From an uncultured Chlamydiae bacterium (GTDB lineage Bacteria; Chlamydiota; Chlamydiia; Chlamydiales; SM23-39), in contig CAIVVG010000134.1 of assembly GCA_903909295.1 (NCBI GenBank), positions 1 through 7,267 on the forward strand: a stretch of DNA of 7,267 bases. The letters run 5' to 3'. Both the position numbers and the translations under genes were made by a program. The notes under the pieces were generated by a model. The model searched no databases, was not told the origin of the DNA, and was given only the letters and a program-made list of their open reading frames with translations. Of this stretch, positions 6,638 through 7,267 are shown piece after piece. Position 1 is the stretch's first letter; every line of letters begins with the position of its first letter.

Positions 6638-7096
6638 CTAAAGTGGCAATAGACGAGAAGCTGGAGCCCCTAAAGCAGGCCCTTCGGTGCTATCTGGAAG
6701 ACGAACGGAGCGGAGGAATTCGGGGGTGTCTGGAGGGCAAGCAGAAGACGGCAATGACACAAGGCTCCCTTCCTCTCCTGCTGCGTGTATTCCGCCCTTA
6801 GGTAAGTGGCCTGCGGAAAGGGGCCATTCGGGGGTGTCTGGAGGGCAAGCAGAGGACGGCAATGACACACGAACCCCCTCCTCTTCTTCAGTCTCTCCTA
6901 CCCTTCGTATTCCGCTCGTAGATAAGTGGCCTAATGAGACGGCCCTTCTTTCCGCAAGCGGTTTGGGACTGGGTGTCCGTTGCAAAGCGTCTGGCGCCAA
7001 TTGTTCAATGCTAGCACTCGCTTCTTCAGCGGGTGCGGGTGATGAGGATCTAACAGCTGCTGGTCGCTGCAGTGTGCTTTTTGATACGCATGCCAT
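6638..7096 (-). CDS. Unrecognised Ser/Pro/Ala-rich repeat protein; probably the N-terminal part of the same broken gene
   Basis: 152 codons from ATG 7096, with a good ribosome-binding site (AGGAG, 7 bases spacing). No known family. The protein is low-complexity and probably disordered: SSSPAPAEEASASIEQLAPD near the start, then two imperfect tandem copies of a 36-40 residue unit of the form GHL-x3-GI-x-GE-x-VSLPSSACPPDTPE. It stops at TAG 6640-6638, directly after PASRLLPL. A -1 shift anywhere in 6689-6638 would carry translation into the 5748-6572 frame, giving about 449 codons in all. No X-XXY-YYZ slippery heptamer is seen in that overlap, so mutation or a sequence error is likelier than programmed frameshifting. 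Disordered Ser/Pro-rich N-termini occur in type III secreted effectors of Chlamydiota, but that role here is only a guess. It could also be a stand-alone small gene. Confidence 0.55.
   Translation of the reverse strand: MACVSKSTLQRPAAVRSSSPAPAEEASASIEQLAPDALQRTPSPKPLAERRAVSLGHLSTSGIRRVGETEEEEGVRVSLPSSACPPDTPEWPLSAGHLPKGGIHAAGEEGSLVSLPSSACPPDTPEFLRSVRLPDSTEGPALGAPASRLLPL
6718..6932 (-). repeat. Imperfect tandem repeat (2 units) inside the orphan gene
   Basis: Bases 6718-6761 and 6826-6869 are 44-base copies with a single difference, 108 bp apart. The second half of the unit, 6787-6812 and 6907-6932 (26 bases, four differences), is 120 bp apart, so the copies differ by a net 12 bp, i.e. 4 codons. 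The reading frame is preserved, giving two protein units that share GHL, GI and VSLPSSACPPDTPE. The near-identical 44-base block against diverged flanks suggests either recent partial duplication or conversion, or selection on the SACPPDTPE segment. Confidence 0.85.
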
Positions 7097-7103
7097 AAGG
7101 GAG

Positions 7104-7108
7104 CTCCT
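7104..7108 (-). promoter_or_regulatory. Ribosome-binding site of the orphan gene
   Basis: AGGAG on the minus strand lies 7 bases before ATG 7096. It is the only well-placed Shine-Dalgarno in 5748-7267 and therefore fixes 7096 as the true start of the locus, rather than TTG 6572. Confidence 0.7.
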
Positions 7109-7267
7109 GGTTTGAGTGACCGTATGTTTTAGCAGAAATGAGTATTAGATAACTACTAAAATTTGGAAAAGCCCCCCATGTTGAGAACAGGGAGCATTTA
7201 CTCCCTTGCAGTGTGGAATACTCAATCCGGTGGAGCCTGTCACCTTAGAAACAGAGCATCCATAGTC
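7109..7267 (-). other. Non-coding stretch upstream of the orphan gene
   Basis: No convincing gene on either strand; only very short frames occur. A weak minus-strand promoter candidate is TAATAC with TTTTCC 17 bases upstream (3/6 at -35), in the AT-rich part around 7142-7170. A 6-bp hairpin AGGGAG/CTCCCT (7189-7194, 7201-7206, loop CATTTA) has no T-tract on either side, so I do not call it a terminator. Confidence 0.3.

Noticed and set aside
6718..6932. CRISPR-like array
   Set aside because: Only two units with long unequal period, and the repeats are in frame within a coding sequence.
6687..7115. Plus-strand open frame opposite the orphan gene
   Set aside because: An antisense shadow of the repetitive GC-rich region; no ribosome-binding site and no recognisable protein.
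7189..7206. Small hairpin as terminator
   Set aside because: Six-bp stem with no T-tract on either strand.

Overview
The window looks like chromosomal DNA from a Gram-negative-type bacterium. The wording of the Opp permeases and RimO, plus an orphan low-complexity gene beside housekeeping genes, reminds me of an environmental (amoeba-associated) member of the Chlamydiota. That is an impression from protein sequence, not a database result. No rRNA, tRNA, CRISPR array, transposase or phage gene is visible.

Layout. Positions 1-587 (minus strand) hold the 5' part of rlmI, a 23S rRNA m5C methyltransferase gene that runs off the left edge. It overlaps the 3' end of rimO (560-1945, minus), the radical-SAM methylthiotransferase of ribosomal protein S12, so two ribosome-modification genes form one minus-strand unit. 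Diverging from rimO across a 48-bp gap is an oligopeptide/dipeptide ABC importer operon on the plus strand: oppB (1994-2932), oppC (3082-3915), oppD (3912-4691) and oppF (4834-5751). It encodes two permeases and two ATPases. No substrate-binding protein (OppA) lies in the window, so it must be supplied from elsewhere.

The operon has two interruptions that are not simple spacers. The oppB-oppC gap (149 bp) and the oppD-oppF gap (142 bp) each hold a palindromic element with the same plan: long inverted outer arms around a perfect GC-richer hairpin. The arm sequences differ: AACCACAGAG(G/A)CACAGA-type at 2935-3062 and AACGATATAACGATA-type at 4710-4782. They look like dispersed, non-coding repeats that inserted between operon genes. 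oppD is short (259 aa) and lacks the C-terminal oligopeptide-transporter extension that oppF keeps; its stop lies 18 bp before the second element.

The right third (5748-7096, minus) converges on oppF with a 4-bp overlap and has no recognisable family. It contains two open frames: an N-terminal Ser/Pro/Ala-rich frame with a 36-40 residue tandem repeat (6638-7096), and a helical, charged, AT-richer frame (5748-6572). Good start signals exist only for the upstream frame. The reading frames overlap by 52 nt in a -1 relation, and the composition runs on smoothly across the switch, so the likeliest reading is one gene of about 449 codons broken by a one-base frameshift. It may be a pseudogene, a sequence error or, less likely, programmed recoding. 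Positions 7097-7267 hold its ribosome-binding site and probable upstream region, with no gene seen.

The most interesting signals are the paired palindromic elements inside the operon, the broken repeat-bearing orphan gene, the missing conventional start codon of rlmI, and the apparently leaderless rimO promoter that is interleaved with the opp promoter region.
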